Part shown: piece by piece, positions 33,451-41,770 of the stretch
Layout of the letters: each line of letters starts with the position of its first letter
Numbering within the stretch: the stretch's first letter is position 1
From: Ectobacillus funiculus
GTDB taxonomy: Bacteria; Bacillota; Bacilli; Bacillales; Bacillaceae_G
Length of the DNA: 64,000 bases
Assembly (NCBI RefSeq): GCF_042429435.1
Contig: NZ_JBHMAF010000008.1
Reading direction: 5' to 3' (one strand)
Made by a program: the position numbers and the translations under genes
Notes under the pieces: model-generated
Database searches by the model: none
Seen by the model: only the letters and a program-made list of their open reading frames with translations
What the model was told of the DNA's origin: nothing

Positions 33451-33590
33451 TTGCACTGTAAGAAAGTAAAAATTCCCAGCTAGAAGTGAATTCGACGTAG
33501 CGGGTAATTTTAGGAATACAGTATAAGTGCAACTACGCCTCTGTCTTTGCCCAAGAGCAGGGCTCGCCAATCAGCGAGTTTTCTTTACAC
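33451..33590 (+). repeat. Family A repeat, full copy (first of a tandem pair)
   Basis: TTGCACTGTAAGAAAGTAAA, GACGTAGCGGGTAATTTTAGG, CGCCTCTGTCTTTGCC, CTCGCCAATCAGCGAG-TTTTCTTT. Confidence 0.94.
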
Positions 33591-33720
33591 TGTAAGAAAG
33601 TATAAATTCCCAGCTAGAAGCGAATTCGACGTAGCGGGGAATTTTAGGAATACAGTATAAGTGCAACTACGCTTCTGTCTTCGCCCAAGAGCAGGGCTCG
33701 CCAATCAGCGAGTTTTCTTT
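33591..33720 (+). repeat. Family A repeat, full copy (second of a tandem pair)
   Basis: CTGTAAGAAAGTATAAATTC, GACGTAGCGGGGAATTTTAGG, CGCTTCTGTCTTCGCC, CTCGCCAATCAGCGAG-TTTTCTTT. It abuts the stop codon of the convergent DinB gene and is more than 90% identical to its neighbour by eye. Confidence 0.95.
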
Positions 33721-33723
33721 ATT

Positions 33724-34251
33724 TTACAATGCCTGTAAGTATCTTTCTTGGAGGATTGTTGCATGATGGAGCGCATGTCCAGCAATAATGTAAGCAAGTG
33801 CACGCGCAGTCACAGGACCGCCATTTGCTGTTCCGCTTCTCGTCCACGCGTCTTCAGGAAGTATACGAATAAGTGAAATAGTCGCATGCCGCACCGCAGA
33901 AAAATCATTTAGGAGCTGCTGCATAGAGAGTCGTTCATAGGAAGCGTGCTGTACATATACATTTTCATCAAAGCCAGCCAGATCTGTTGTATCACCGCGT
34001 CCAATCCGTAAAAGGCGATAGCTCATAATACGTTCGGTATCTGTTATATGACCAAGTACTTCCTTTATGCTCCATTTCCCTTGGGCATAGCGATAGCTGC
34101 TTTGTTCCTCTGAAATTGTCCCAAGCAATGTTATGATTTCCTCAGCTTGACGTGTTAGTAGGGAACATAAATCTCCTTCTAAAATAGCATCTACATATTT
34201 TTGATAATAAGTTATATATTCTTCTCTTTCTGGCTTTTTGATGATCATCAT
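33724..34251 (-). CDS. DinB-family (DUF664-type) protein
   Basis: 175 residues of the DinB/YfiT four-helix-bundle superfamily. The metal-binding His positions are visible: VLGHITDTERIM (about residue 70) and HALHHATIL near the C-terminus (about 160-168). Members are often thiol-dependent, bacillithiol-using transferases or of unknown function. ATG 34251 follows GGAGAAAAGAATGA. Its stop lies three bases from a tandem repeat pair. Confidence 0.88.
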   Translation of the reverse strand: MMIIKKPEREEYITYYQKYVDAILEGDLCSLLTRQAEEIITLLGTISEEQSSYRYAQGKWSIKEVLGHITDTERIMSYRLLRIGRGDTTDLAGFDENVYVQHASYERLSMQQLLNDFSAVRHATISLIRILPEDAWTRSGTANGGPVTARALAYIIAGHALHHATILQERYLQAL

Positions 34252-34550
34252 TCTTTTCTCCTCTCTTTCTGTAAATTTCCACCATTTCTAATCATACTAC
34301 GCTTTTGTCCATTTGTCGAAATTTTCGCATCTCAAAATAGCTGCTCCCCAACCAAGTGTTGCTTATTAAACGTAATCTTGTAAGCAAATCTGCACGAAAA
34401 GTACAAATTGACAGGATAGAAGTGGATATGATATCTTTAAAGTGTTTTTAATGCACTTTACAGATTGTTGGGTTGTTTCGGAATGAGACAAACAGCATAC
34501 CATTTCTCGTTTGATTTGAAATTTTCCTATAAGCAATTGAGTTCTTGAGG

Positions 34551-34580
34551 TACATGTCCTGATGGCATGTACTTTTTCTT
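34551..34580 (+). terminator. Terminator-like hairpin in the nrnB upstream region
   Basis: AGTACATGCC and its partner GGCATGTACTTTTTC form a stem of about 9 bp and a T-tract (5' arm GTACATGTC at about 34551). It sits in a 450-bp gene-free stretch (34252-34699), so either an attenuator for nrnB or the end of a small RNA is possible. Confidence 0.5.
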
Positions 34581-34699
34581 TTGAATAAGAACAGCATTAT
34601 ATACAATGCAGCATGGAAAGTGCATTATAATAGAAACTATCTGTATTGATATTCCAACCTACTGTAAACCATACTAAGGAAAAACAAGGAGATGAACTC

Positions 34700-35866
34700 A
34701 TGTATCATATATACTCTCATAACGATCTAGACGGTATCGGATGCGGCATTGTAGCAAAGCTTGCATTTGGAAACGAGATTGAGGTTCGCTATAACTCGAT
34801 TGCGGGCTTGAACGATCGAGTGGGCCGTTTTTTAGACACAGCTCAGTTAGAAGACCAGTTATTTATTACGGATTTATCTGTGAATGAGGAGAATGAAGCA
34901 AGAATAAGTGATTTTGTACATAGAGGAGGGAAAGCAAGACTGTTAGATCATCATAAAACAGCCTTGCATTTAAATAAACATGAGTGGGCATCTGTACAGG
35001 TGAAGTACGAGGATGACAGATTGGCATGTGCAACTTCATTGTTTTATGAGTTTCTAGTAAATCAAGGCTTTTTGGAGCCATCACCTGCTGCTGCTGAATT
35101 TGTGGAACTCGTACGTCAATATGATACTTGGGAATGGGAAAAGCATCAGAATCTAAAGGCAAAAATGCTGAACGATCTTCTTTATTTGCTCTCGATAGAG
35201 GAATTCGAAGAAAAGATGGTTGAGCGTCTAAAGGCTGCTGAATCATTTCAGTTTGATGACTTTGAAGAAAAGCTGTTAGAGATGGAACAGGAAAAAATTA
35301 AAAGATATGTGCGCAAGAAAAAGCGCGAACTGATACAAACCACGATTAATGATCTTTGTGTTGGAGTTGTACACGCTGAATCGTATCATTCAGAGCTTGG
35401 TAATGAGTTAGGAAAGGAATACGAGCATTTGGATTACATTGCGATTGTAAACATGGGAGGGAGGAAGGTAGGATTTCGGACCATTCATGATAGCGTAGAT
35501 GTTTCGGAAATTGCCGGCTTTTTTGGCGGTGGCGGTCATGTGAAGGCATCTGGCTGTCCTCTTACTGAAGAGGCATTTAGTGTGTATGTGACAAATATAT
35601 TCCATCTTCCTGCTGTAAAGGAAGATGCACCTAAAAATACACGTAACCTAAAACAGTCTGAGCATGGTTCACTGTATCAAAATCATGAAAAAGAATTGAT
35701 TTTCATTCATCCTCTAAATGAAAAATGGGGAATTATTCACCAAAAAAATAAATTGGAGAAGGAATTTCCTTCATTTGAAGAAGCAGAACGCTTTATAAAG
35801 CGACACTACACTTGTTGGCTAGCGGATGATGAGAAATTCGTGAATTATATTCCGGTAAGTAAATAG
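34700..35866 (+). CDS. nrnB: Oligoribonuclease NrnB (DHH phosphoesterase)
   Basis: 388 residues from ATG 34700 (after AAGGAGATG). N-terminal DHH domain with HNDLDGIGCG (about residue 6), LLDHHK (about 84) and VRQYDTWEWEKH; C-terminal DHHA1 region with GGGGHVKASGC (about 277). It degrades short RNA oligonucleotides and may act on pAp or linear dinucleotides, as for B. subtilis NrnB. A further about 90 residues follow the DHHA1 motif. An upstream in-frame extension to 34646 lacks a site. Confidence 0.9.
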   Translation: MYHIYSHNDLDGIGCGIVAKLAFGNEIEVRYNSIAGLNDRVGRFLDTAQLEDQLFITDLSVNEENEARISDFVHRGGKARLLDHHKTALHLNKHEWASVQVKYEDDRLACATSLFYEFLVNQGFLEPSPAAAEFVELVRQYDTWEWEKHQNLKAKMLNDLLYLLSIEEFEEKMVERLKAAESFQFDDFEEKLLEMEQEKIKRYVRKKKRELIQTTINDLCVGVVHAESYHSELGNELGKEYEHLDYIAIVNMGGRKVGFRTIHDSVDVSEIAGFFGGGGHVKASGCPLTEEAFSVYVTNIFHLPAVKEDAPKNTRNLKQSEHGSLYQNHEKELIFIHPLNEKWGIIHQKNKLEKEFPSFEEAERFIKRHYTCWLADDEKFVNYIPVSK

Positions 35867-35924
35867 TGTAAAGTAAACATAGAAAAGGCATTGTCTCGCC
35901 GATTTGAGACGGTATACAGCAGCT

Positions 35925-35970
35925 AAAACAATACCCCCTGTTTCAGTAGGAAAGGGGGCATTGTTTTTTA
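35925..35970 (+). terminator. Intrinsic terminator after nrnB
   Basis: AAAACAATACCCCC...GGGGGCATTGTTTTTTA. Confidence 0.9.
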
Positions 35971-36041
35971 GAAATGGATATACTACCTTTTTGCTTATAT
36001 GCAGCCGTATAGAAACTCATTTCTTTGCGTTCATTTTCACT

Positions 36042-36344
36042 TTACTTACGTTTTACAGATAAACCATAGGCAAGCGTTTCATTTGGTGTAGTAAGTCGAA
36101 AGGCAGCTACATGATCTAGCTTTACTTTGCTTCCAAGATAGTCTCTTGCAAAGGAATTCGCCAAAATGGTGAGTCCGTTTTTTTCAAAAATAACATCATC
36201 GTGTTGTCGCTCATCTAGAGTTAGGTCGATATCGACGACAGCGCTGCATGTACCTACCGGCTGAATATCAATACGCAGGCAAAGCGGCGCTATATTAAGC
36301 TTTTTAAGTTGTTCCTCTGCGCTTTCAGTAATAATAAATTCCAT
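36042..36344 (-). CDS. HesB/IscA-fold protein lacking the cysteine ligands
   Basis: 100 residues from ATG 36344 (AAAAGGGGGACTTTTT upstream). MEFIITESAEEQLKKLNI opens like A-type iron-sulfur carriers, followed by LRIDIQPVGTCSAVVDIDL. The C-terminal CxC of true carriers is absent; only one Cys near residue 38 and a Cys at about 20 are present. B. subtilis YqkB-type proteins share this lack, so a structural or regulatory role is more likely than cluster transfer. Confidence 0.8.
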   Translation of the reverse strand: MEFIITESAEEQLKKLNIAPLCLRIDIQPVGTCSAVVDIDLTLDERQHDDVIFEKNGLTILANSFARDYLGSKVKLDHVAAFRLTTPNETLAYGLSVKRK

Positions 36345-36591
36345 AAAAAGTCCCCCTTTTTTGATTTGCTCACGTTTTGACCACATTGAGATTATTCACA
36401 GTGCGAAATATGATTGTAGCTTGGCTTTTTCATTGTACACGTTTAAATAGCAAATCTTCAAACTTTTGTGCAGTTTCATCCTGCAATGCGGGACCACATA
36501 GCTATATGTGTTTTAACATAACATTTGATACAGGAAGTCACAGGTTTAGATTTTTTGCGATCGGAACTAGTCTCAAGTGACTTCCGAATAC

Positions 36592-36813
36592 TTATAGAGT
36601 AAATGTTTGGTTTTCATCGGATTTATTAGCATTTCCTACATTTGTTTTACTAACACCATTAAATGTGTTTACAGAATATCCAGTATTTGATGATCCAGCT
36701 CCATGATAGCCCTTTTCAGTTGATATTGGTGTTACCTCATAAGTATCTCCTATGTTAAAAGCACCAGTGACGTCAATGTTGCTTATTACAATTCCTTTAA
36801 CAATTGAAGGCAT
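36592..36813 (-). CDS. GerPF/GerPA-family spore germination protein
   Basis: 73 residues. MPSIVKGIVISNIDVTGAFN and IGDTYEVTPIS match the small GerPA/GerPF proteins that affect spore coat permeability to germinants. The rest is Asn/Ser/Gly-rich (GAGSSNTGYSVN). It stands alone rather than in a gerPABCDEF operon, so it is a paralogue. Mother-cell (sigma-K) expression is expected. Confidence 0.88.
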   Translation of the reverse strand: MPSIVKGIVISNIDVTGAFNIGDTYEVTPISTEKGYHGAGSSNTGYSVNTFNGVSKTNVGNANKSDENQTFTL

Positions 36814-37065
36814 TGTTTCGCCTACTTTCCCAATATTTTTATTCCACTAACAAAAGGTAAGGACCCTTTATATATTGAAGGTTACAATTTTTTTAATGTA
36901 TAAACTCTGTGAAGTTTGGTAATACCTTTTTCAGTATATGATAAATGTTTTAGGAGTGGTGTTTTGTTCTTTTATTAATATGTTTTACATTCTTTGTTTT
37001 CTAAGTTATTCACTTGTATATCGCATACATGTCAAGTTTGACATAATCTCACATTACCGTCCAAT

Positions 37066-37215
37066 TCACAATGTGCTTCTCTTCATCCTGGAGAGAGAAA
37101 GCGCGGGTATGGATGTGGGAGGCGACGATGAAGAGAAAGGAGTAATCTTTGCGAGCGGATGAATGAGGAGACTATATTCTGTGTACCTCATGCCGGCGGA
37201 AAAGACTCGCAGGCT
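37066..37215 (+). ncRNA. Possible structured leader of the TerC gene
   Basis: CTCTTCATC (about 37080) pairs with GATGAAGAG (about 37127) around a purine-rich core, and TGCGAG (about 37150) pairs with CTCGCA (about 37206) around ATGAGG/CCTCAT. Two similar stem units in tandem, 200 bp before terC. It does not contain the GGGGAGTAG core of the yybP-ykoY manganese riboswitch, nor a complete glycine aptamer. Function unresolved. Confidence 0.35.
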
Positions 37216-37420
37216 ATGGATATTTCGCTTAATAAGGATAATGGACGGTTAATAAATAGAATTCAGGGCAAGTTAAATATGCCTTGGATTATCAGTGTAT
37301 TTGCAACTGGTTATGTTAGTCCTTACTTTCACAAGGATGTGAAATATGTTGGTCGTAAGATAAGTTTGTTGCTACAAGTGAAAAGTAGAATTACAGCACG
37401 ATTCATTGGAGGAATTGAAA

Positions 37421-38110
37421 TTGATAGAAGGGTTGTTCGTAGACTTAGTTAAAATCATTTTTATTAATATCATTCTAAGCGGTGACAATGCAGTTGTGAT
37501 TGCATTAGCTTGTCGAAATCTTCCTGAAAATAAGAAGAAAAAAGCAGTTTTTTGGGGGAGTTTTGGTGCTATTGCTTTAAGGATAGTCCTTACTTTTGTG
37601 ACGGTTTGGTTATTGCAGATTCCTTACTTTCAAATCGTAGGAGGAATTTTATTACTGTGGATCGCGGTTAAGCTAATAGATGGTGAAGACGAAGGAGAAG
37701 ATCTTGAAGGTAGCAGCAGTATGGTTCAGGCGATTAGAACCATCATTATGGCGGACTTAGTAATGAGTCTTGATAATGTCATAGCGATTGCAGGAGTAGC
37801 AGAAGGAAACCTTTTGCTCATTATAATCGGATTAGCTGTTAGTATCCCGTTAATCATTTGGTGCAGTCAACTATTAATGAATTTAATGAATCGTTTTCCC
37901 ATCCTTATTGTATTAGGTGCAGCTCTACTTGGGTATACGGCCGGAGAAATGATGTTAAACGATAAAGGGATTGCCCATTTTGTGGAGAGCAAATTTCCTT
38001 TAGGACATATTATTATTCCAGTTGCATTAGCAATTTTGGTTATTATAACTGGCAAGTTAAAAAATAAAGAGTTGGAAAAAACGGACAAGGCTTCGTTGGA
38101 GAGGGGCTAA
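37421..38110 (+). CDS. TerC-family membrane protein (YceF/YkoY-like)
   Basis: About 229 residues with seven hydrophobic segments. The TerC metal-site motifs are clear: NIILSGDNAVVIAL near the start and ADLVMSLDNVIAIAGVA near residue 110, each with an acidic-Asn pair. TerC proteins export manganese or support metalation of secreted enzymes. TTG 37421 lies 8 bases after GGAGG; the in-frame TTG at 37406 would overlap that site. Confidence 0.88.
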   Translation: MIEGLFVDLVKIIFINIILSGDNAVVIALACRNLPENKKKKAVFWGSFGAIALRIVLTFVTVWLLQIPYFQIVGGILLLWIAVKLIDGEDEGEDLEGSSSMVQAIRTIIMADLVMSLDNVIAIAGVAEGNLLLIIIGLAVSIPLIIWCSQLLMNLMNRFPILIVLGAALLGYTAGEMMLNDKGIAHFVESKFPLGHIIIPVALAILVIITGKLKNKELEKTDKASLERG

Positions 38111-38165
38111 TGCCCTTCTCTGCAACATATGACTGATTTTTTAAAAAAATCTGTGTGAGGGGATT

Positions 38166-38304
38166 GAGGCCACTGAAAAAGTGTGTGATTTCGGTAAATA
38201 AAGAAACTTTTATCAATATACAGAAAATAAAAACAAGCTAATCCTCTACATATAGTAGGTGGTCAGCTTGTTTTTCTCTTTAAGTGGACTTTTTCAGTGC
38301 CCTC
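38166..38304. mobile_element. 139-bp MITE-like element or insertion-sequence remnant
   Basis: Terminal inverted repeats of 17 bp with one mismatch: GAGGCCACTGAAAAAGT (38166-38182) and the complement of ACTTTTTCAGTGCCCTC (38288-38304). There is no coding capacity. An inner hairpin AACAAGCTGACC-type (38233-38275) followed by TTTTTC could end the terC transcript. The termini resemble those of some IS1182-like elements as I recall them. Confidence 0.6.
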
Positions 38305-38324
38305 AGGGGATTTGAGTTATTTTT

Positions 38325-38453
38325 TTATTGCTGTTGTTTATAAAATCCAATTAATTCCTGAATGGAATGGATTATTTCGCCAAATTGAAATGTAAATAAT
38401 GACAATGCTGATAAAGAAAAGAAAATAACAGGGACTAGACGAAACCAATGCAT
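38325..38453 (-). CDS. Small membrane peptide, 42 aa
   Basis: MHWFRLVPVIFFSLSALSLF..., ending IGFYKQQQ: one transmembrane helix (about 5-24) and an amphipathic tail. ACGGAGGGAATAC gives a strong ribosome binding site 7 bases before ATG 38453. Too small for most gene finders but well formed. No family recognised. Confidence 0.65.
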   Translation of the reverse strand: MHWFRLVPVIFFSLSALSLFTFQFGEIIHSIQELIGFYKQQQ

Positions 38454-38817
38454 TGTATTCCCTCCGTTTCAAAATAATTTAACAAGAATAATATAAAAGT
38501 ATTTAATAAAGATAATAATACTAATCATAAGTTTTATCAAGTGTAAATTTTTATTAGATTAATAATTAATAAGATTAAGTTTTTGAAGGAAGTACCGGCG
38601 GTAAAATATTTATTCAAGTTTAGTCACATAAAAAAATATTTTGTTATTTCTATAATAATACAAGACTTGGTTAACATAGTGTTTTATAACGGATTAAAAT
38701 ATATAATGGTGATTGCTATAATACTTACAATTTTCTACTCTAATTTCTAATAATCTTTATGATTTCATTTCTTATTCCTTAATGTATAAATAACCTTCTG
38801 TGAAGGGGTTGTTTGGT
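38454..38817. other. Gene-free AT-rich stretch
   Basis: About 360 bases of very AT-rich DNA between divergent small membrane-protein genes; it presumably holds both promoters. I see no hairpin or repeat. Confidence 0.55.
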
Positions 38818-39003
38818 TTGAATAGAAATAAAAATATGCCTATCATCATTTTCTTGTGTATCTTCTTATCAATAGTTCTTGTTGTGAATGCTCTCCTCCA
38901 TATTAAGATATATATTGTGTATAGCTCAGGTATCGGTTCTTTATTATTGATAGGAGTAATAGTTCTAACTATTATTATTCTTTATCTCAAGGGTTATAAG
39001 TAA
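38818..39003 (+). CDS. Small membrane protein, about 61 aa
   Basis: Two hydrophobic helices: MPIIIFLCIFLSIVLVVNAL and GIGSLLLIGVIVLTIIILYL, with a basic start (NRNKN) and end (KGYK). TTG 38818 lies 9 bases after GAAGGGG; the GTG at 38800 overlaps that site. No family recognised. Confidence 0.55.
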   Translation: MNRNKNMPIIIFLCIFLSIVLVVNALLHIKIYIVYSSGIGSLLLIGVIVLTIIILYLKGYK

Positions 39004-39290
39004 CGAAAATTTTATCAGGGTGCTCTTTGTAACTGTATACTTTGTCTAGACCGTATCCTTGTTTAATCGGTTCTTTCATTGGTTTTACCTATACATTTCA
39101 ACTTAACTTCATTATAATAATACGAAGTGTTCATATAGTGAATGCTTTTTTCTTTTGGAGAAAACGAAAAAAATATTAAGATAAATATATAGAATGTGTA
39201 AAGTTCCGTGTTAATTGCTATTTTTTTAGAACCAGTTATAAAAATTTTGTAATATTTTTCTCTGTACTAAAACTCGACAAAAAATTATAA

Positions 39291-39382
39291 TTATTAAGGG
39301 CAAACCTTGTGAAAACTAGGGACGCAAAGCTTTAGGGGCTAAAATAGCGAACGCTATCAAGCTAGCCAGCTGCCGTTCACGG
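39291..39382 (+). promoter_or_regulatory. Cyclic di-GMP-I riboswitch (GEMM)
   Basis: AAGGGCAAACC, a GAAA tetraloop (TTGTGAAAACTA), GGGACGCAAAGC, GGGGCTAAAA, and the second arm GCTAGCCAGCTGCCG match the GEMM-I aptamer motif by motif. TATAAT at about 39284-39289 lies just upstream. The regulator gene begins 28 bases after the aptamer with no clear terminator between, so control of translation initiation is possible. Confidence 0.9.
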
Positions 39383-39410
39383 GAAAGAAAAATTAGAGGA
39401 GTGAATGTAT

Positions 39411-39686
39411 ATGCAAATTGAAAGATTTAATGATGGGGCAGAAGTCTTAAAAGTATTAGCCCACCCTACGCGAATCGCGCTTGTGAATTTTATGATTGAA
39501 AAAGGTCCGGTAAATGTAACTACCCTTTATGAGGCGTTCGGAATGCCGCAAAGCACCATTAGCCAGCATTTATCAAGATTAAAATCTGTTAAGGTTGTTT
39601 CGGGAACACGTAGGGGTTTGGAGATTTATTATGAGGTAAAGGACAAACGGGTAGAAAATATCCTTAATGCGGTGGTTAGTGCTTAA
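39411..39686 (+). CDS. ArsR-family regulator (PagR-like) under c-di-GMP riboswitch
   Basis: 91 residues, one winged helix: LKVLAHPTRIALVNFMIEKG, the recognition helix region PQSTISQHLSRLK, and the wing VVSGTRRGLEIYYEV. No cysteine pair of metal sensors is present, so it is of the metal-independent type, like PagR of B. anthracis, with which I recall similar AHPxR, PQSTxSQHL and GLEIYY motifs. ATG 39411 lies 10 bases after GAGGAG (ATG 39405 is too close). A terminator follows, then a close paralogue. Confidence 0.9.
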   Translation: MQIERFNDGAEVLKVLAHPTRIALVNFMIEKGPVNVTTLYEAFGMPQSTISQHLSRLKSVKVVSGTRRGLEIYYEVKDKRVENILNAVVSA

Positions 39687-39714
39687 GGGTTATTACCAAA
39701 ACGAATTATTTTGA

Positions 39715-39743
39715 AGCATCTGGTGGAAATCAGGTGCTTTTTT
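39715..39743 (+). terminator. Terminator between the two ArsR genes
   Basis: AGCATCTGGT(GGAA)ATCAGGTGCTTTTTTG; imperfect stem with T-tract. Confidence 0.75.
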
Positions 39744-39764
39744 GCATTGTAAGAAAGTATAAGA
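39744..39764 (+). repeat. Family A repeat, left-end remnant
   Basis: GCATTGTAAGAAAGTATAAG only; the rest of the element is missing. Confidence 0.55.
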
Positions 39765-39868
39765 TTAGAGGTTGAATAAAAAAGTTATTAGGAAAACTTC
39801 ATACTTTCTTCATAAATTTCTAATATTATTGCATTATAGTCGATAAATAAAGTTAGGAGAGTAGTAGA

Positions 39869-40144
39869 ATGAACATTGAAAAGTTTAATGATAGTGCGGA
39901 AATTTTAAAGGTATTAGCCCATCCTGCACGAATTGCGCTTGTGAAATTTATGATTGAAAAAGGACCAACAAATGTAACCTCTCTTTACGAAGAGCTTGAA
40001 GCGCCACAAAGTACAGTTAGCCAACATCTATCAAAATTAAAGACTGCCAAGATTATTTCAGGAACGCGCAAAGGTTTAGAGATTTATTATGAGATAAAGG
40101 ACGAGAGAGTAGAACCTATCCTGAATGCAATGATCAACGCTTAA
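39869..40144 (+). CDS. ArsR-family regulator, paralogue of 39411
   Basis: 91 residues, about three quarters identical to the previous gene by eye (AHPARIALVKFMIEKGPTNV, PQSTVSQHLSKLK, GTRKGLEIYYEI). It has no riboswitch; ATG 39869 follows AGTTAGGAGAG. The two probably arose by tandem duplication and could form mixed dimers. Confidence 0.9.
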   Translation: MNIEKFNDSAEILKVLAHPARIALVKFMIEKGPTNVTSLYEELEAPQSTVSQHLSKLKTAKIISGTRKGLEIYYEIKDERVEPILNAMINA

Positions 40145-40227
40145 GTACGATTTGGGTCATGGACCCTGCACGATTGAGCACACGAAGTAGCTGAATGAAG
40201 CAAAAGCTTTATCCACTTTTATGTATG

Positions 40228-40258
40228 CCGCTTGCCAATGGGTGAGCGGTTTTTATTT
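40228..40258 (+). terminator. Terminator downstream of the second ArsR gene
   Basis: CCGCTTGCC(AAT)GGGTGAGCGGTTTTTATTTT, about 85 bases after the stop. Confidence 0.7.
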
Positions 40259-40405
40259 TGAATAAATCTATATATTGCTAATTAGACATAAAAAGCGTAC
40301 ACTTACAAGGGAGTTATTTACATTTATTCCAATGCACAATTTAACATAAATGTATTCTCTAAAGAATTATTAAGAATGAAAAGCTATATAAGGAGATTTC
40401 AGTAT

Positions 40406-40915
40406 ATGTATGCTAAGGCTAAATATGTAGTAGTTAGACAGCAGAATATCCAACAGACAATGTGTTTTGCAAGCGTAGGAAAGCGATTCTCTGCAATCGT
40501 CATAGATGTGTTTTGTGTAACAGCAGTATTAGTCACTATATCCTTTTTTCTTACGGCAAATCACTCTGATACATTTTATAAAGGCTGGAAATCCCTATGG
40601 ATTGATGGGATTTATTTCGCATTAATACCTTTAATTTTAAAAGGTGGCACAATTGGTAGGCTTGTATTAGGGTTGAAATTGATTAAGATAGACGGAAAAC
40701 AGCTGAATTTTCGTACAATGCTAGTTCGAGAATTTATTGGAAAAGTAGGATTAGGTATGCTTACATTAGGAGCTACATATGTGATCAGTATTTTTATGGT
40801 GATATTTCGAAAAGATAGACGCGCTATTCATGACTTTGTTGCCAAAACTGCTGTTGTCTATAAGAGAATAGATGAAAACTTAATAAGAGGCGAAAAGTTA
40901 AAAAGGTATTCATAA
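40406..40915 (+). CDS. RDD-family membrane protein
   Basis: 169 residues from ATG 40406 (9 bases after AAGGAG; an upstream ATG at 40376 has no site). GKRFSAIVIDVFCVTAVLVT is the opening RDD helix (here R...D), followed by two further membrane segments and GGTIGRLVLGLKLI with DGKQLNFRT. RDD proteins have varied roles, including sodium tolerance; none can be assigned here. Confidence 0.85.
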   Translation: MYAKAKYVVVRQQNIQQTMCFASVGKRFSAIVIDVFCVTAVLVTISFFLTANHSDTFYKGWKSLWIDGIYFALIPLILKGGTIGRLVLGLKLIKIDGKQLNFRTMLVREFIGKVGLGMLTLGATYVISIFMVIFRKDRRAIHDFVAKTAVVYKRIDENLIRGEKLKRYS

Positions 40916-40951
40916 AATTAAACTGAGGTTAGTGTCATAGGAGGATTTAAC

Positions 40952-41422
40952 ATGAATTACATTCAAGAATTAAGATCTGTTGTCGGAACTCGTCCATTAA
41001 TATTAACTGCTGCAGGTGTAATCTTACTCGATGCTGAAGGCAGAATTCTATTGCAGCATAGAACAGATACAAACGACTGGGGGTTACCGGGTGGCTTTAT
41101 GGAAATTGGTGAAACGATTGAGGATACAGCGAGAAGAGAGATTTTTGAAGAAACAGGGTTAACGGTGGGGGAATTAAAGCTTTTTCATATTTTTTCAGGG
41201 GACCAAATGTATTATGAATATCCTAATGGTGATCAAGTATATAATGTTATTATTTGTTACTATTCTTCTGATATCGCTGGAGAGATTAGACTTGATGAAG
41301 AGAGTAAAGAACTTAGATATTTTGATATTCAATCCTTCCCAGAAAACATAATGAAAACAAGTAAAGTAATGTTGGGTAAATATGTAAGTGAGAAAACCAA
41401 TAGTGAAGCGGATGTTCTGTAG
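40952..41422 (+). CDS. NUDIX hydrolase
   Basis: 156 residues. The Nudix box is complete: GGFMEIGETIEDTARREIFEETGL, which I cite as GG(x)5E(x)7REIFEETGL around residue 50-72. N-terminal PLILTAAGVILLDAEGRILL. Such enzymes hydrolyse nucleoside diphosphate derivatives; this subgroup lacks a diagnostic substrate motif. TAGGAGG precedes ATG 40952. It lies 36 bases after the RDD gene, possibly co-transcribed. Confidence 0.93.
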   Translation: MNYIQELRSVVGTRPLILTAAGVILLDAEGRILLQHRTDTNDWGLPGGFMEIGETIEDTARREIFEETGLTVGELKLFHIFSGDQMYYEYPNGDQVYNVIICYYSSDIAGEIRLDEESKELRYFDIQSFPENIMKTSKVMLGKYVSEKTNSEADVL

Positions 41423-41459
41423 TGAAAGGAGCGGGCAGGGTTAACAGGGAGGGTAAGCA

Positions 41460-41753
41460 ATGGGGAATCAAGAGAAACGAATTAAAATTATATCGCTGGT
41501 TTGGTTAGTTACTACCCAGATTGTGGCGGTATTATCAACACTGTTTTGGTTTATGGGTTGGGCCATGGCATTTGCTGAGGATGCATTTGCATCAGTAGCA
41601 ACTATCTTTGTAACAAGTTACCCGCTCTTTGTTATTGTTTCAATTATCATGGGATGGATCACCTTCATGAAGAAGAAATATTTACAATTGGTTTTGTGGA
41701 GTGTATTGCCGGTTATATGGTGGTTAATATTTTTCACACTAGGCAAGATTTAA
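41460..41753 (+). CDS. Small membrane protein, 97 aa
   Basis: Two to three hydrophobic segments (about 10-35, 42-66, 73-95) starting MGNQEKRIKIISLVWLVTTQ and ending in WWLIFFTLGKI. AGGGAGGG precedes the ATG. It lies 37 bases after the NUDIX gene, same strand. Family not recognised. A terminator follows. Confidence 0.7.
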   Translation: MGNQEKRIKIISLVWLVTTQIVAVLSTLFWFMGWAMAFAEDAFASVATIFVTSYPLFVIVSIIMGWITFMKKKYLQLVLWSVLPVIWWLIFFTLGKI

Positions 41754-41770
41754 TAAATAGGCTTTTGTAA

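Noticed and set aside
36938..37162. 74-codon ORF upstream of terC
   Set aside because: Composition resembles untranslated AT-rich DNA and it runs through the first stem of the leader.
37066..37215. yybP-ykoY manganese riboswitch or glycine riboswitch before terC
   Set aside because: The GGGGAGTAG core and the glycine aptamer's CCGAAGGAGCAA block are both missing; kept only as an unassigned structured leader.
37159..37452. 97-codon ORF running into terC
   Set aside because: It covers the structured leader and overlaps the terC start out of frame; no codon bias or family motif, no ribosome binding site.
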